64,000 nucleotides of DNA from Chloroflexota bacterium (lineage in GTDB: Bacteria > Chloroflexota > Anaerolineae > 4572-78 > J111). Location: positions 124,001-188,000 of the forward strand of contig BOKF01000002.1 of the NCBI GenBank assembly GCA_016860845.1, given 5' to 3'. Positions 50,401-58,776 of this stretch are shown here, in pieces. Position 1 is the stretch's first letter. Every line of letters starts with the position of its first letter. Below the pieces are notes generated by a model. It was not told the origin of the DNA, searched no databases, and saw only the letters and a program-made list of their open reading frames with translations. Made by a program: the position numbers and the translations under genes.

Positions 50401-51450
50401 ATGAATATTGAACGCCCCGACCTGAGCCAGGTTGATTCGCAGGTGCGCGCTTATATTGAAGCGCTGGAAGCTGAATTGGAACGTTTGCGGGGAGAGGAGG
50501 CCACGAGTGAGCGGGCTGCCGCAGCAGCACCCCTCGAACCGAGCGAGCCGCCGACCACCCTTAACCTCATTACCGTCAGCGCCGGTGGCCTGGCCAAGCG
50601 GACGCCGCGCCACCTTTACTTTCGCCAGCGCCGGGGCGGGATGGGGATATTTGACCTGGAAACGCCGGAAAGCGACCCGCCGGCCTTTTTAACGATTGCC
50701 GACGAAAGCCAGAGCTTATTGCTCATCACCAATCACGCCCGCGCCTTCCGCGTTCCGGTCAACAACCTGCCCGAGTCGCCGGTGCGCAGCCGGGGCCAAC
50801 TGCTGACAGAGCGGCTGCCCTTCCGCCCCGACGAGCGCCTGGCCATTGTTTTACCCGGCCAACCGACTGGCTATGTCGCCCTCGTCACCGAGCGCGGCCA
50901 CGTGCGCCGCTTGCGCCACCATTACCTGGGTGACAACCTGCGCCCCGGCACGCTTCTATTTGAGGTACAAGAACTGGGCGCGCCGGCGGCGGCCTGCTGG
51001 ACTCCCGGCGAGGCTGACCTGTTTATTGCCACCGCCCAGGGCAAAGCCATCCGTTTTGCCGAGCAGCGCGTGCCTCACAGCGGCTGCCTGGGCATTCGCC
51101 TGGATCGGGACGATACCGTGGTTGCCGTTGCCCCGGTGCAGGAAGACAGCAGCGTCTTTCTGCTTGGCGATGACGGCAAAGGCGCGCTGCGCTTGATGGC
51201 CGGTTTTGCGGCCAACAAAGCGCCCGGCGCAGGCGGCAAGGTCGCTCTGAAGACCGATAAACTGGTTGGAGCCGTCACCGCCGCCGCTCATGATGATCTG
51301 TTTATTATCTCACGCCTGGGGAAAATGATCCGCTTTCAGGCCGGAGAGGTTCCGGCCAAAGAAGGGGTTGTCCAGGGGGTCAACTGCATGGCCCTCCGCG
51401 CCGATGAAACTGTGGCCCTGGCGGTGGGCCACATGCCGGTCCCCGGCTAA
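50401..51450 (+). CDS. Stand-alone DNA gyrase A C-terminal (beta-pinwheel) domain protein
   Basis: The 349-residue protein starts with a short coiled coil (SQVRAYIEALEAELERLRGE) and an Ala/Pro linker. The rest (about 55-345) consists of six repeats of the GyrA/ParC C-terminal pinwheel type: LAKRTPRHLYFRQRRGGMG carries a GyrA-box-like QRRGGMG, and later blades show LLITNHARAFRVPV, ALVTERGHVRRLRHHYL, LFIATAQGKAIRFAEQRV, LLGDDGKGALRLM and FIISRLGKMIRFQAGEVP. There is no breakage-reunion domain or catalytic Tyr. In gyrase this domain wraps DNA, so this protein is likely to bind and bend DNA or to modulate a topoisomerase. It follows the giant genes after 145 bases. Confidence 0.85.
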   Translation: MNIERPDLSQVDSQVRAYIEALEAELERLRGEEATSERAAAAAPLEPSEPPTTLNLITVSAGGLAKRTPRHLYFRQRRGGMGIFDLETPESDPPAFLTIADESQSLLLITNHARAFRVPVNNLPESPVRSRGQLLTERLPFRPDERLAIVLPGQPTGYVALVTERGHVRRLRHHYLGDNLRPGTLLFEVQELGAPAAACWTPGEADLFIATAQGKAIRFAEQRVPHSGCLGIRLDRDDTVVAVAPVQEDSSVFLLGDDGKGALRLMAGFAANKAPGAGGKVALKTDKLVGAVTAAAHDDLFIISRLGKMIRFQAGEVPAKEGVVQGVNCMALRADETVALAVGHMPVPG

Positions 51451-51451
51451 C

Positions 51452-52474
51452 TCATCGCACCCACACCGAGGCCACATCCAGGGCCGGGTGGTTGGTCAAA
51501 TTTTTCGGCTCGCTGCCGTCGGCGTTCATCACAAACACATCCATATTCCCGTCAAAATCGGATTGAAACAGAATTTGGTTTCCGTCGGGCGACCAGGCCA
51601 GGTCGCCCTGAACCGATTCCTGGCTGGGGCTGTTGGTTAAATTAACCTGGCTGCTGCCGTCGGCGTTCATAACGTAAATCTCGGCGTTGCCATCGCGGGC
51701 CGATATAAAAGCAATCTTCTCTCCATCCGGCGACCAGACCGGAAAACCGTCAAAGCCCGGCTGGTTGGTCAGGCGAGTCACGTTCCTTCCGTCTGGGTCC
51801 ATCATGTAAATCTCAATATCGCCCGCATCCCGGTCGGTCATAAAGGTGATTTTGCTGCCATCCGGCGACCAAGTGGGCCGCCCGCTGGCCGTATCCGGTC
51901 CGGTCAGCGCCCTGGCCTCCCCTCCCTGAACGCTGATAGCATAGATGTTGACCACGCCATCCCGGTCTGAGCTGAACAAAATTGTCTGCCCATCCGGCGA
52001 CCAGGTGCTAAAGTTGTCCGCCGCCGGGTTGTTGGTCAGGTTAACCACATTCTCGCCGGTTGCATCTACCACGTACACTTCGGGATTCTCCTCTCCCCCC
52101 GCGCCAAAGGCCAGCCACTCCCCCGTCGGCGACCAAGTGGGCGGCACCCCGTCCACGGCCAATTCCTTGGTCAAGTTGGTCTGGTTTTTACCGTCAAGGT
52201 CCATCCGGTAGATAGACAGGCGGTTCTCGCCATCCCGAGTGGTGATGAAAGACAAAGACCTGGCTGCTGGCGACCAGACCGGCACACCATCGTTGCTTTC
52301 ATTCTGGGTCAGATTGACCGGCCGGCTGCCGTCGCGCTCCATCAAATAGACTTCATAATTGCCGTCACGGTCGGTCATAAAGGCAATTTGGGTCCGCGCC
52401 GGGACCATAGGTTTCAATTGGCAGCCAGCTAATACCAACAGGGCCAACAACAAAACCAGGGAAAACTTATTCAT
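51452..52474 (-). CDS. TolB-like PD40 beta-propeller lipoprotein
   Basis: The 340-residue protein has a lipoprotein signal peptide (LLLALLVLAGC) and then seven PD40/WD40-like blades. Each contains a variant of WSPDGxxIxFxSxRDGNxEIYVMNxDGSxxxNLT, for example PVWSPDGEKIAFISARDGN. The blades match those of TolB and DUF5050-type proteins. It probably lies on the outer face of the membrane and binds peptide or glycan partners. No Tol-Pal genes are present, so a Tol role is unlikely. GAGGAG lies five bases before the ATG. It is the last gene of this minus-strand group. Confidence 0.9.
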   Translation of the reverse strand: MNKFSLVLLLALLVLAGCQLKPMVPARTQIAFMTDRDGNYEVYLMERDGSRPVNLTQNESNDGVPVWSPAARSLSFITTRDGENRLSIYRMDLDGKNQTNLTKELAVDGVPPTWSPTGEWLAFGAGGEENPEVYVVDATGENVVNLTNNPAADNFSTWSPDGQTILFSSDRDGVVNIYAISVQGGEARALTGPDTASGRPTWSPDGSKITFMTDRDAGDIEIYMMDPDGRNVTRLTNQPGFDGFPVWSPDGEKIAFISARDGNAEIYVMNADGSSQVNLTNSPSQESVQGDLAWSPDGNQILFQSDFDGNMDVFVMNADGSEPKNLTNHPALDVASVWVR

Positions 52475-52504
52475 GGCTTCTCCTCGAAAACTGTCTGACT
52501 AATC

Positions 52505-54109
52505 TCACAACGTTCCCCCCACACTCCACGGGCTGAACTCCGCCTCACCCACACCCTGGGCCTCGCTTTTGGAGGGTTGCCCGGAGGCGACGGCAACGGC
52601 CAATTCCAGCAATTCCGCCGCCACTTCCTCCAGGGTTGCGTCTGCCAGCACCCGGCCCGCATTCACATCCATATCCTCCACCATGCGCTCGTAGGTGGTC
52701 GAATTGGTTGCCACCTTGATGCTGGGCGCCGGCTTGAAGCCAAACACCGAGCCGCGCCCGGTGGTAAAAACCACCAGATTGCAGCCGCCCGCCACCTGCC
52801 CGGTCACCGAAATCGGGTCATAGCCCGGCGAGTCCATAAAGGTAAAACCCCGTGCGGTCACCGGCTCCGCATAATCGTAGACGCCCGCCAGCGGCGTGCT
52901 GCCGCCTTTAGCTACCGCGCCCAGCGATTTCTCGTAAATCGTGGTCAGACCGCCAACTTTGTTGCCGTGGCTAGGATTGTTGTCAATTTCCAGACCCAGC
53001 CGCTGGGCGTGCTCTTCCCACCAGCGCACTTTGGCCACCAGTTTCTGGCCCGCCTCCGGACTGACGGCCCGGCGTGTCAGCAGGTGCTCCGCCCCGTAAA
53101 TTTCCGGCGTCTCAGCCAATACCGCCGTGCCGCCCTGCCGGACGACCTCATCCGCCACCAGGCCCAGCACCGGGTTAGCCGTGACGCCCGACCAGCCGTC
53201 GCTGCCGCCGCATTGCAAGGCCACCATCAATTCCGAGAGAGGCTGCGGGCTGCGCTGGGCCATGTTGACCTCCGGCAGCAGCTCCTCGACCTGGGCAATC
53301 CCGGCCCGGACTGTTTTGCGAATACCGCCCAGGTCTTGAAGAATCAGGCTGGGCGGCCAGTGCATCCCTCCGCCATGCCCATTCTGGCCCAGGCCATAAT
53401 TTTCGACCAAATCGGCAATCTGGTTAGTCTCGCAGCCCAGTCCGACCAGGATACAAGCGCCGACATTGGGGTGGCGGGCCATTCCGGCCAGGGTCCGCTG
53501 CAGCAGCACGTAATCCAACCCGCCGACCCGCGTGGCGCAGCCGAAGTGATGGGTCAAAGCAATAACGCCATCCACGTTAGGAAAAGCCGCCAGCCGCTCC
53601 TGGGTGAAATAACCAGTTATTTCACGGCAGGTATGGGCCGAGCAGTTGACCGTCGAGATGATCGCGATGTAGTTGCGCGTCCCGACCCGGCCATTGGACC
53701 GCTGGTAGCCTAAAAATGTGCGCCGCTCCGCCTCCGGGACATAAACCACCGGCTGGACATCCACGCCAAAGGCATAATCGCGGGCAAAATCCTGCACGCC
53801 CAGGTTGTGGGTATGGACATGCTCCCCTGCCGGAATTGGCTGCGTGGCAAAGCCAATCGCCTGACCATGGCGGCGTACAATTTCCCCAACGGCGATGTCA
53901 CTTAAGGCCACTTTATGGCCGCTGGGAATAAAGCGCCGCACCCGTACTTTTTCCGGGGACGACGCCCCTAAATCAAGGAGGGTGCCGGCCTGCAAATTGG
54001 CTTTAGCCACAGCCACGTGATCCTGGGGGTGCAGACGAAGCGCAACCTCTGCCAGGGGCACCACGCCGGACGGGGCAGACTCCACAAAATTTATGTTTCC
54101 AATGGTCAT
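52505..54109 (-). CDS. Altronate-dehydratase (UxaA/GarD) family enzyme
   Basis: The ATG at 54109 (MTIGNINFVESAPSG) has AAGGAT six bases upstream. The 534-residue protein combines a SAF domain (about 10-110, HPQDHVAVAKANLQAGTLL) with a catalytic domain carrying RSNGRVGTRNYIAIISTVNCS, ALTHHFGCA, LQCGGSDGWSGVTANPVLG and SPGYDPISVTGQVAGGCNLV. These are typical of altronate, galactarate and related sugar-acid dehydratases, which use Fe2+ or Mn2+. The exact sugar acid is unknown. A hairpin at 54151-54220 separates it from the molybdenum hydroxylase gene. With the epimerase and FAH-family genes it suggests a sugar-acid catabolic cluster. Confidence 0.88.
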   Translation of the reverse strand: MTIGNINFVESAPSGVVPLAEVALRLHPQDHVAVAKANLQAGTLLDLGASSPEKVRVRRFIPSGHKVALSDIAVGEIVRRHGQAIGFATQPIPAGEHVHTHNLGVQDFARDYAFGVDVQPVVYVPEAERRTFLGYQRSNGRVGTRNYIAIISTVNCSAHTCREITGYFTQERLAAFPNVDGVIALTHHFGCATRVGGLDYVLLQRTLAGMARHPNVGACILVGLGCETNQIADLVENYGLGQNGHGGGMHWPPSLILQDLGGIRKTVRAGIAQVEELLPEVNMAQRSPQPLSELMVALQCGGSDGWSGVTANPVLGLVADEVVRQGGTAVLAETPEIYGAEHLLTRRAVSPEAGQKLVAKVRWWEEHAQRLGLEIDNNPSHGNKVGGLTTIYEKSLGAVAKGGSTPLAGVYDYAEPVTARGFTFMDSPGYDPISVTGQVAGGCNLVVFTTGRGSVFGFKPAPSIKVATNSTTYERMVEDMDVNAGRVLADATLEEVAAELLELAVAVASGQPSKSEAQGVGEAEFSPWSVGGTL

Positions 54110-54150
54110 AAGTATATCCTTAACCAGCAATAAGGTCCTGCAATCTATTA

Positions 54151-54220
54151 TGTCATTTCGAGCGATAGCGAGAAATCCCTACAGCGTATATAGGGATTTC
54201 TCCCTTCGGTCGAAATGACA
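54151..54220. repeat. Imperfect long hairpin repeat
   Basis: TGTCATTTCG ... GAAATCCCTA (54151-54181) is mirrored by TAGGGATTTC ... CGAAATGACA (54191-54220). The outer and inner arms are perfectly paired and the middle is mismatched. The end sequence TGTCATTTCGA is one I recall as a common dispersed repeat in diverse bacterial genomes. It lies between two genes of the minus-strand group. Confidence 0.85.
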
Positions 54221-54227
54221 CATCTGT

Positions 54228-56522
54228 TTACGAGTTCCTTACCTTATCAATTTTCTCTTGCAGCGCCTGCCACACCGTTTCACTCCTCAAAGGCACTTCG
54301 GTAATCCGCACCCCGACGGCATCCCGAATGGCATTGGCGATCACCGCCGGGCCAGCCGTAATCGGCGGCTCGCCGACACCGCGCGCGCCGAAAGGCCCGT
54401 GCGGGGAAGGATTGGTCACCAGCACTGTCTCGATACTAGGGACGCTGTCAAATTTGGGCACGGCGTAATCCATAAAGCTGCCGGTTAACAGTTGGCCTTC
54501 TTCATCGTAACGCATGGCCTCTTGCAGTGCCCAGCCGAGACTCTGGACGGCTCCACCGTGGATTTGCCCTTCAACCAGCAGCGGGTTAAGGGCAAAGCCG
54601 ACATCCTGGATGGCGACATATTGGGTCGGCGTCACCTGGCCGGTCTCCGGGTCCACCCTGACTTTTGCCAGGTGAACCACAAAACCGGGCGCGTTCTCTT
54701 CCACCGCCGCGTGGCCCTCGCCGACAATCGGCCCTGGCCCGCCAGCTTGGGTTTGGGCGATCTCAACCAGTTCGGCCAGGGAAATCGTTCGATCCGGCAC
54801 GCCTCTCACCTGGACCTGCCCGTTCCGCATTTCCAGGTCGTCCGCACTGGCCTCAAAGTGGTCCGAGGCTACCTCCAGCAGTTTGCGCCTGGCCTCCTGG
54901 GCCGCATTGGCGACCGCGCCGGACATGCTGTAAGTAGTTTGGCTGCCGCCGCTGTGCGCCCCAAACGGTCCGCTGTGGGTGTCCCCCTGGACAATCTCTA
55001 CCTGCTCAGGCGGGACGCCCAGGATTTCGGCGGCAATCAAGACCAAGCTGCTGTTGACCCCGGAAATGTCCACCGAGCCAAGCTGCAGGCGGACCGTGCC
55101 ATCGCTGTCAACCCGGCAAATCGCCGCCGATGGGGTCATAAAACAGGGCCAGCCGCCAATGGCCAGGCCGATACCCTCGTTGGCGCCCCTGGTCCGGTTT
55201 TGCCAGGCCGGGTGTTCCTTCATCCGTTCCAGGCACAGTTTGAGGCCCATGTTCGGCCAGACTTCGCCGGTTCCCGTCGGGTCGCCGGTTTCGGCGGCAT
55301 TCTGGAGGCGAAATTCCAGGGGGTCAAGCTTGAGGGTGCGGGCCAGTTCGTCCATGTTTGACTCCAGGGCAAAGGTGGCCTGGGGCGCGCCAGGGGCGCG
55401 ATATGCACCTGCCTGCGGTTTATGGGTGATGACCTCGTAACAATCAAGCTGCACGTTGGGGCATTTGTAATAACCCCCTAGCAACGTCGCGGCAATCCCC
55501 CCAATGGCAAAGGCAAACACGCCATTATCTAAAATGATGCGCGCCTGAATGGCTGTAAGCGTCCCGTCTTTCCTGGCCCCGGTTTTTAACTCGATGCGAC
55601 TGGCCGGGGCGGGTGTCGTGGTCAGAAAATCCTCGGAGCGGGTCAGGACCAGGCGGATGGGCCGCTGGAGCGCCAGGGCAATCGCCCCCACCAGCGGCTC
55701 GATGATGCCATACTTGGCCCCAAAACCGCCGCCCATCGTCAGCGGCACAACCCGCACCTTGCTTTTGGGCAAGGCCAAAATGCGCGCCACTTCATCACGC
55801 GCCATAAACTGGCCCTGAGTCCCGGTATAGAGAGTCAAACTGCCGCGCAGAGGATCAGGGTCGGCGACGGCGGCGTGCGGCTCCAGATAGCCCTGATGCA
55901 CAATCGCGGTCGTGTAAGTGTGTTCGACGATAACATCCGCTTCCTTAAACCCCTGCTCAACATCCCCCCGCCGGTAATGGTTTTCTTCATGCACGTTGGA
56001 TGGAGCGCGTTCCAGCACGTCGGTTTCTTTGGCTACCGCGGCATGGGCCGCCGTCAAATCCGTCTCATCTCGGGGCAGTCCCTCGGGCCAGATGACCGGC
56101 GCAGCAGGTGTCATGGCCTGGAGCATGTCTGCTACGACGGGCAGCGGTTCATATTCAATCAACACGGCATCCGCACCGTCTTGCGCTGCGGCGGGGGAGT
56201 CACCGACGACGACCACCACCGGCTGTCCGCGAAACAACACCCGTTCTTTGGACAACACGGCGCTGTTGCGCGAGGCAATCACCCGGTTTCTGGTGGGCAA
56301 ATCGTCAGCGGTCAGCACGGCGATGACGCCGGGCATTTGCTGAGCGGCTGATTTGTCAATCGAAACAATTTTGGCATGGGCATAGGGGCTGAGGATAGGC
56401 CGGGCGTGCAGCATCCCCGGCAGACTCATATCGCCGGCATAACGGACGCGGCCCGTCACCTTCTCCAGACCCTCAACTAACCGGTGTCCTTTGCCTAGAA
56501 ACTGGTATTCTTTTGGGGTCAT
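54228..56522 (-). CDS. Xanthine-dehydrogenase family molybdopterin-binding large subunit
   Basis: The 764-residue protein is a molybdenum hydroxylase large subunit. It has GGGFGAKYG and AYRAPGAPQATFALE for the cofactor, GPFGAHSGGSQTTYSM, and the catalytic glutamate in GARGVGEPPITAGP near the C-terminus. The segment usually containing GQG is GSVDISGVNSSL, as in an aldehyde/other-substrate subgroup. It should hydroxylate an aldehyde or N-heterocycle and pass electrons to FAD and 2Fe-2S subunits, yet neither subunit is encoded beside it. It is an orphan in this window. The substrate is unknown; its neighbours suggest sugar-acid or aromatic metabolism. Confidence 0.9.
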   Translation of the reverse strand: MTPKEYQFLGKGHRLVEGLEKVTGRVRYAGDMSLPGMLHARPILSPYAHAKIVSIDKSAAQQMPGVIAVLTADDLPTRNRVIASRNSAVLSKERVLFRGQPVVVVVGDSPAAAQDGADAVLIEYEPLPVVADMLQAMTPAAPVIWPEGLPRDETDLTAAHAAVAKETDVLERAPSNVHEENHYRRGDVEQGFKEADVIVEHTYTTAIVHQGYLEPHAAVADPDPLRGSLTLYTGTQGQFMARDEVARILALPKSKVRVVPLTMGGGFGAKYGIIEPLVGAIALALQRPIRLVLTRSEDFLTTTPAPASRIELKTGARKDGTLTAIQARIILDNGVFAFAIGGIAATLLGGYYKCPNVQLDCYEVITHKPQAGAYRAPGAPQATFALESNMDELARTLKLDPLEFRLQNAAETGDPTGTGEVWPNMGLKLCLERMKEHPAWQNRTRGANEGIGLAIGGWPCFMTPSAAICRVDSDGTVRLQLGSVDISGVNSSLVLIAAEILGVPPEQVEIVQGDTHSGPFGAHSGGSQTTYSMSGAVANAAQEARRKLLEVASDHFEASADDLEMRNGQVQVRGVPDRTISLAELVEIAQTQAGGPGPIVGEGHAAVEENAPGFVVHLAKVRVDPETGQVTPTQYVAIQDVGFALNPLLVEGQIHGGAVQSLGWALQEAMRYDEEGQLLTGSFMDYAVPKFDSVPSIETVLVTNPSPHGPFGARGVGEPPITAGPAVIANAIRDAVGVRITEVPLRSETVWQALQEKIDKVRNS

Positions 56523-56603
56523 CGCACCTTCTCTTTTAAGCGGAATAGGGTGTGGCCTTAAAGTATAACCCTATGTTTGCACTTTTGACAAAACTAAAGA
56601 AAT

Positions 56604-56685
56604 AGGACGCGGACCGCACGGATCGAACGGATAAAGCTTAAAGAATTTGATAAAAATCCGTGCAATCCGCGAAAATCCGCGTCCC
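56604..56685. repeat. Inverted ATCCGCG-type repeat
   Basis: GGACGCGGACCGCACGGAT at 56604-56622 is mirrored by ATCCGTGCAATCCGCG ... ATCCGCGTCC near 56656-56684, in which CCGTGCAATCCGCG and AATCCGCGTCC repeat one motif at about 10-base spacing. It fills part of the gap between the epimerase and the molybdenum hydroxylase gene and may end or process the mRNA. Confidence 0.7.
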
Positions 56686-56730
56686 ATTAAAAAACTGTAA
56701 AGATAGTATCCAAAACTTACATGCCAGTTT

Positions 56731-57714
56731 TTACGAATCGAGTTGGCTTAAATCAATCCGGTTTTCGGCCAAAAGAGGTTCAAACAGGTTCAGGGTAGCC
56801 CGGATGGCGGTTGGCAGCGGGGTATGGGGAATTTCGCCCAAAATAGCGCGCAGCCCGCTGTCATCCAGGTCGGCGGGGAAGGGGAGCGGGCTGGCGGCAG
56901 TACCGGTAATTTGCGCCTGCGGCGCTTGGGCCTGGAGGCAGCTAATGAACTCGCTTACAGTGACCACGTCGTTGCGCAGATTACAGGCCGCGGCCCCGGC
57001 ATATTCGGCCCGCGCTGCGGCAATAAAGATGCGGGCCATGTCTTCGGTGTATTGCAGGGCCACCGGGCCATCAAACTTGATCTGGTAAGGCCGGCCCGCC
57101 GCTGCGGCCAGGATGGCCTTGGCAATGCCGGAGGTCATGCCCTGATCCCGGCCCACGCCATAAACAATATAAGGCCGCAGGCCAATACTGCCGACCTGCC
57201 AATCTTGCCAATAGATCCGGGCGGTCTGCTCATTGGCCTGTTTGTAAACACCGTACAGGGTGGCCGGATACAACGGGACGTTGTCGGGTACGGGTAGTTC
57301 ACGGTAGAGGTGCGCCGGTCCCAGCACGGCCAGCGAGCTGGCATAACTCAAGCCCCGCACCTGGCCCGGCAACTGTCGCGCCACCTCAAAAATATTCACC
57401 GTCCCGACGACATTGACGCGCGCCCCCAGCGCCGGATTGGCCTTACAGAAAGGCACTTGCAGCCCGGCCAGGTGAATGATGTGCGTCACCCGGTGCTGCT
57501 CCACCAGGGTTTGCACAGCTTTCAAATCCGTAATATCAAGCCGGGCAAAGGTCACTTGAGCCAGTTGCCCCGGCGTCATCACCAGGCTGGGGCGAACAGG
57601 GTCGGTTGCCAGGTCTGCCGCCACGACAGGCGTCCCCTCGACCACGAGGTTACGCAGAACCCAGGCGCCAATACAACCCATCGCCCCGGTGACGAGAAAG
57701 ATCTCGTCACTCAT
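56731..57714 (-). CDS. NAD(P)-dependent epimerase/dehydratase (extended SDR)
   Basis: The 327-residue protein has the extended short-chain dehydrogenase fold: the cofactor motif TGAMGCIGAWVLRNL near the N-terminus, LDITD, HLAGLQVPFC, an active-site Ser in YASSLAVLG, and YGVYKQANE with the catalytic YxxxK. RPYIVYGVGRDQGMTSG follows. It lacks obvious nucleotide-sugar specificity, so uronate-dehydrogenase-like or sugar epimerase roles are both possible. Its ATG overlaps the FAH gene's stop (ATGA), so the two are coupled. Confidence 0.9.
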   Translation of the reverse strand: MSDEIFLVTGAMGCIGAWVLRNLVVEGTPVVAADLATDPVRPSLVMTPGQLAQVTFARLDITDLKAVQTLVEQHRVTHIIHLAGLQVPFCKANPALGARVNVVGTVNIFEVARQLPGQVRGLSYASSLAVLGPAHLYRELPVPDNVPLYPATLYGVYKQANEQTARIYWQDWQVGSIGLRPYIVYGVGRDQGMTSGIAKAILAAAAGRPYQIKFDGPVALQYTEDMARIFIAAARAEYAGAAACNLRNDVVTVSEFISCLQAQAPQAQITGTAASPLPFPADLDDSGLRAILGEIPHTPLPTAIRATLNLFEPLLAENRIDLSQLDS

Positions 57715-58580
57715 AACCGGCGCTCTTCGAGGCAGGGGTTGGTCAGTCGGCCCAAACCCTCAACTTCAATCGTGACCACATCGCCATCTTTCAAAAAGAT
57801 TTTGGGCGAGCGGAAAACGCCCACGCCGTCCGGGGTACCGGTGGTAATGATATCTCCCGGCAGCAAGGTGAAAGCGCGGCTGATATAGGCAATTAAATAG
57901 GGAATCCGAAAGATCATTTCCCCGGTATTTGAATTTTGGTACACGGTTTCATTAACCGTGCAGCGAATGGCCAGGGTGTGCGGGTCGGGAATCTCGTCGC
58001 GGGTCACCAGGTAGGGGCCGAGCGGGCAGAAAGTATCCAGCGATTTGCCCCGAACCCATTGGCCGTCGCCAAACTGCAAATCACGGGCGCTCACATCGTG
58101 GCAAATCGTATACCCGGCGACATAATCCAGGGCTTCGGCTTCGGCTACATGGCGGGCGGTGCGGCCCATTACCACGGCCAGTTCTGCTTCAAAATCTACC
58201 TGGCTGGTCAAGGCCGGGTCCCAACGAATGGTCTCCCCGGGACCAATGATGGCGGTTGGAAACTTGGCAAAGATGAGCGGCGCTTTGGGCGGGTCCACCT
58301 TTTGTTCGCGGCAGTGGTCCATATAATTCAGGCCAATCGCCACAACTTTAGAGGGGTTGGCCACGGGCGCTAATATTTGGACCTCGCTCAAGGCCAGGTC
58401 AGCCGGGGCACTTTGTTCAAGCTGGCGGGCTATTTCCAGCGCCGGTTCGCCCTGCTGGAGAAAAGTTAGCATATCGGCGGGCAGATGACCCTCACTGGCG
58501 CTGGTCAGGTCAATCACCTCATCGCCCCGCACCAAACCAAGCCGAATATTCTCGCCAAGCGTAAATCTGACAAGTTTCAT
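57711..58580 (-). CDS. Fumarylacetoacetate hydrolase family protein
   Basis: The 289-residue enzyme has an N-terminal cap and a FAH beta-roll core: IGLNYMDHCREQKVDPPKAP, VDFEAELAVVMGRTARHV (the E-x-E metal ligands), VAGYTICHDVSARDLQF, RGKSLDTFCPLGPYLVT and PGDIITTGTPDGVG. These are the signature blocks of family members such as acylpyruvate hydrolase and 2,4-diketo-3-deoxy-sugar-acid hydrolase. With the dehydratase and epimerase nearby, a final C-C cleavage step of a sugar-acid pathway is a reasonable inference. It is the first gene of the group, behind the promoter at 58635-58663. Confidence 0.92.
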   Translation of the reverse strand: MKLVRFTLGENIRLGLVRGDEVIDLTSASEGHLPADMLTFLQQGEPALEIARQLEQSAPADLALSEVQILAPVANPSKVVAIGLNYMDHCREQKVDPPKAPLIFAKFPTAIIGPGETIRWDPALTSQVDFEAELAVVMGRTARHVAEAEALDYVAGYTICHDVSARDLQFGDGQWVRGKSLDTFCPLGPYLVTRDEIPDPHTLAIRCTVNETVYQNSNTGEMIFRIPYLIAYISRAFTLLPGDIITTGTPDGVGVFRSPKIFLKDGDVVTIEVEGLGRLTNPCLEERRL

Positions 58581-58634
58581 TGTCTTTACCTCATCTGAAT
58601 AAATTGGTCAATTGGTAAGACCATTGCTCCTCGG

Positions 58635-58663
58635 ACTATAACATAGCCCAAGCCAACTGTCAA
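58635..58663 (-). promoter_or_regulatory. Sigma-70-like promoter of the FAH-epimerase group
   Basis: On the minus strand a perfect TTGACA and TATAGT are separated by exactly 17 bases, about 55 bases before the FAH start. Confidence 0.85.
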
Positions 58664-58700
58664 TAATAAAATTATCGTGATAAAATGCAGAAACACGACA

Positions 58701-58737
58701 TACGCTTGTTCCCAAACTGAGTTTGGGAACAAGCGTA
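58701..58737. repeat. Perfect 37-base palindrome
   Basis: TACGCTTGTTCCCAAACT is followed by one G and then by its exact reverse complement. It lies in the divergent gap between the FAH gene and the SH3-domain gene and overlaps the most upstream possible start of the latter. Its CCAAACTnAGTTTGG core is shared with 36823-36852. Confidence 0.95.
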
Positions 58738-58776
58738 ATAGGAAGACCATTTTTCTATGGGAAATTCGAATCTATT

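Noticed and set aside
54228..58580. Cluster considered as purine (xanthine) degradation because of the xdh-like gene and SsnA.
   Set aside because: No other purine genes are present, and the UxaA, epimerase and FAH neighbours fit sugar-acid metabolism better.
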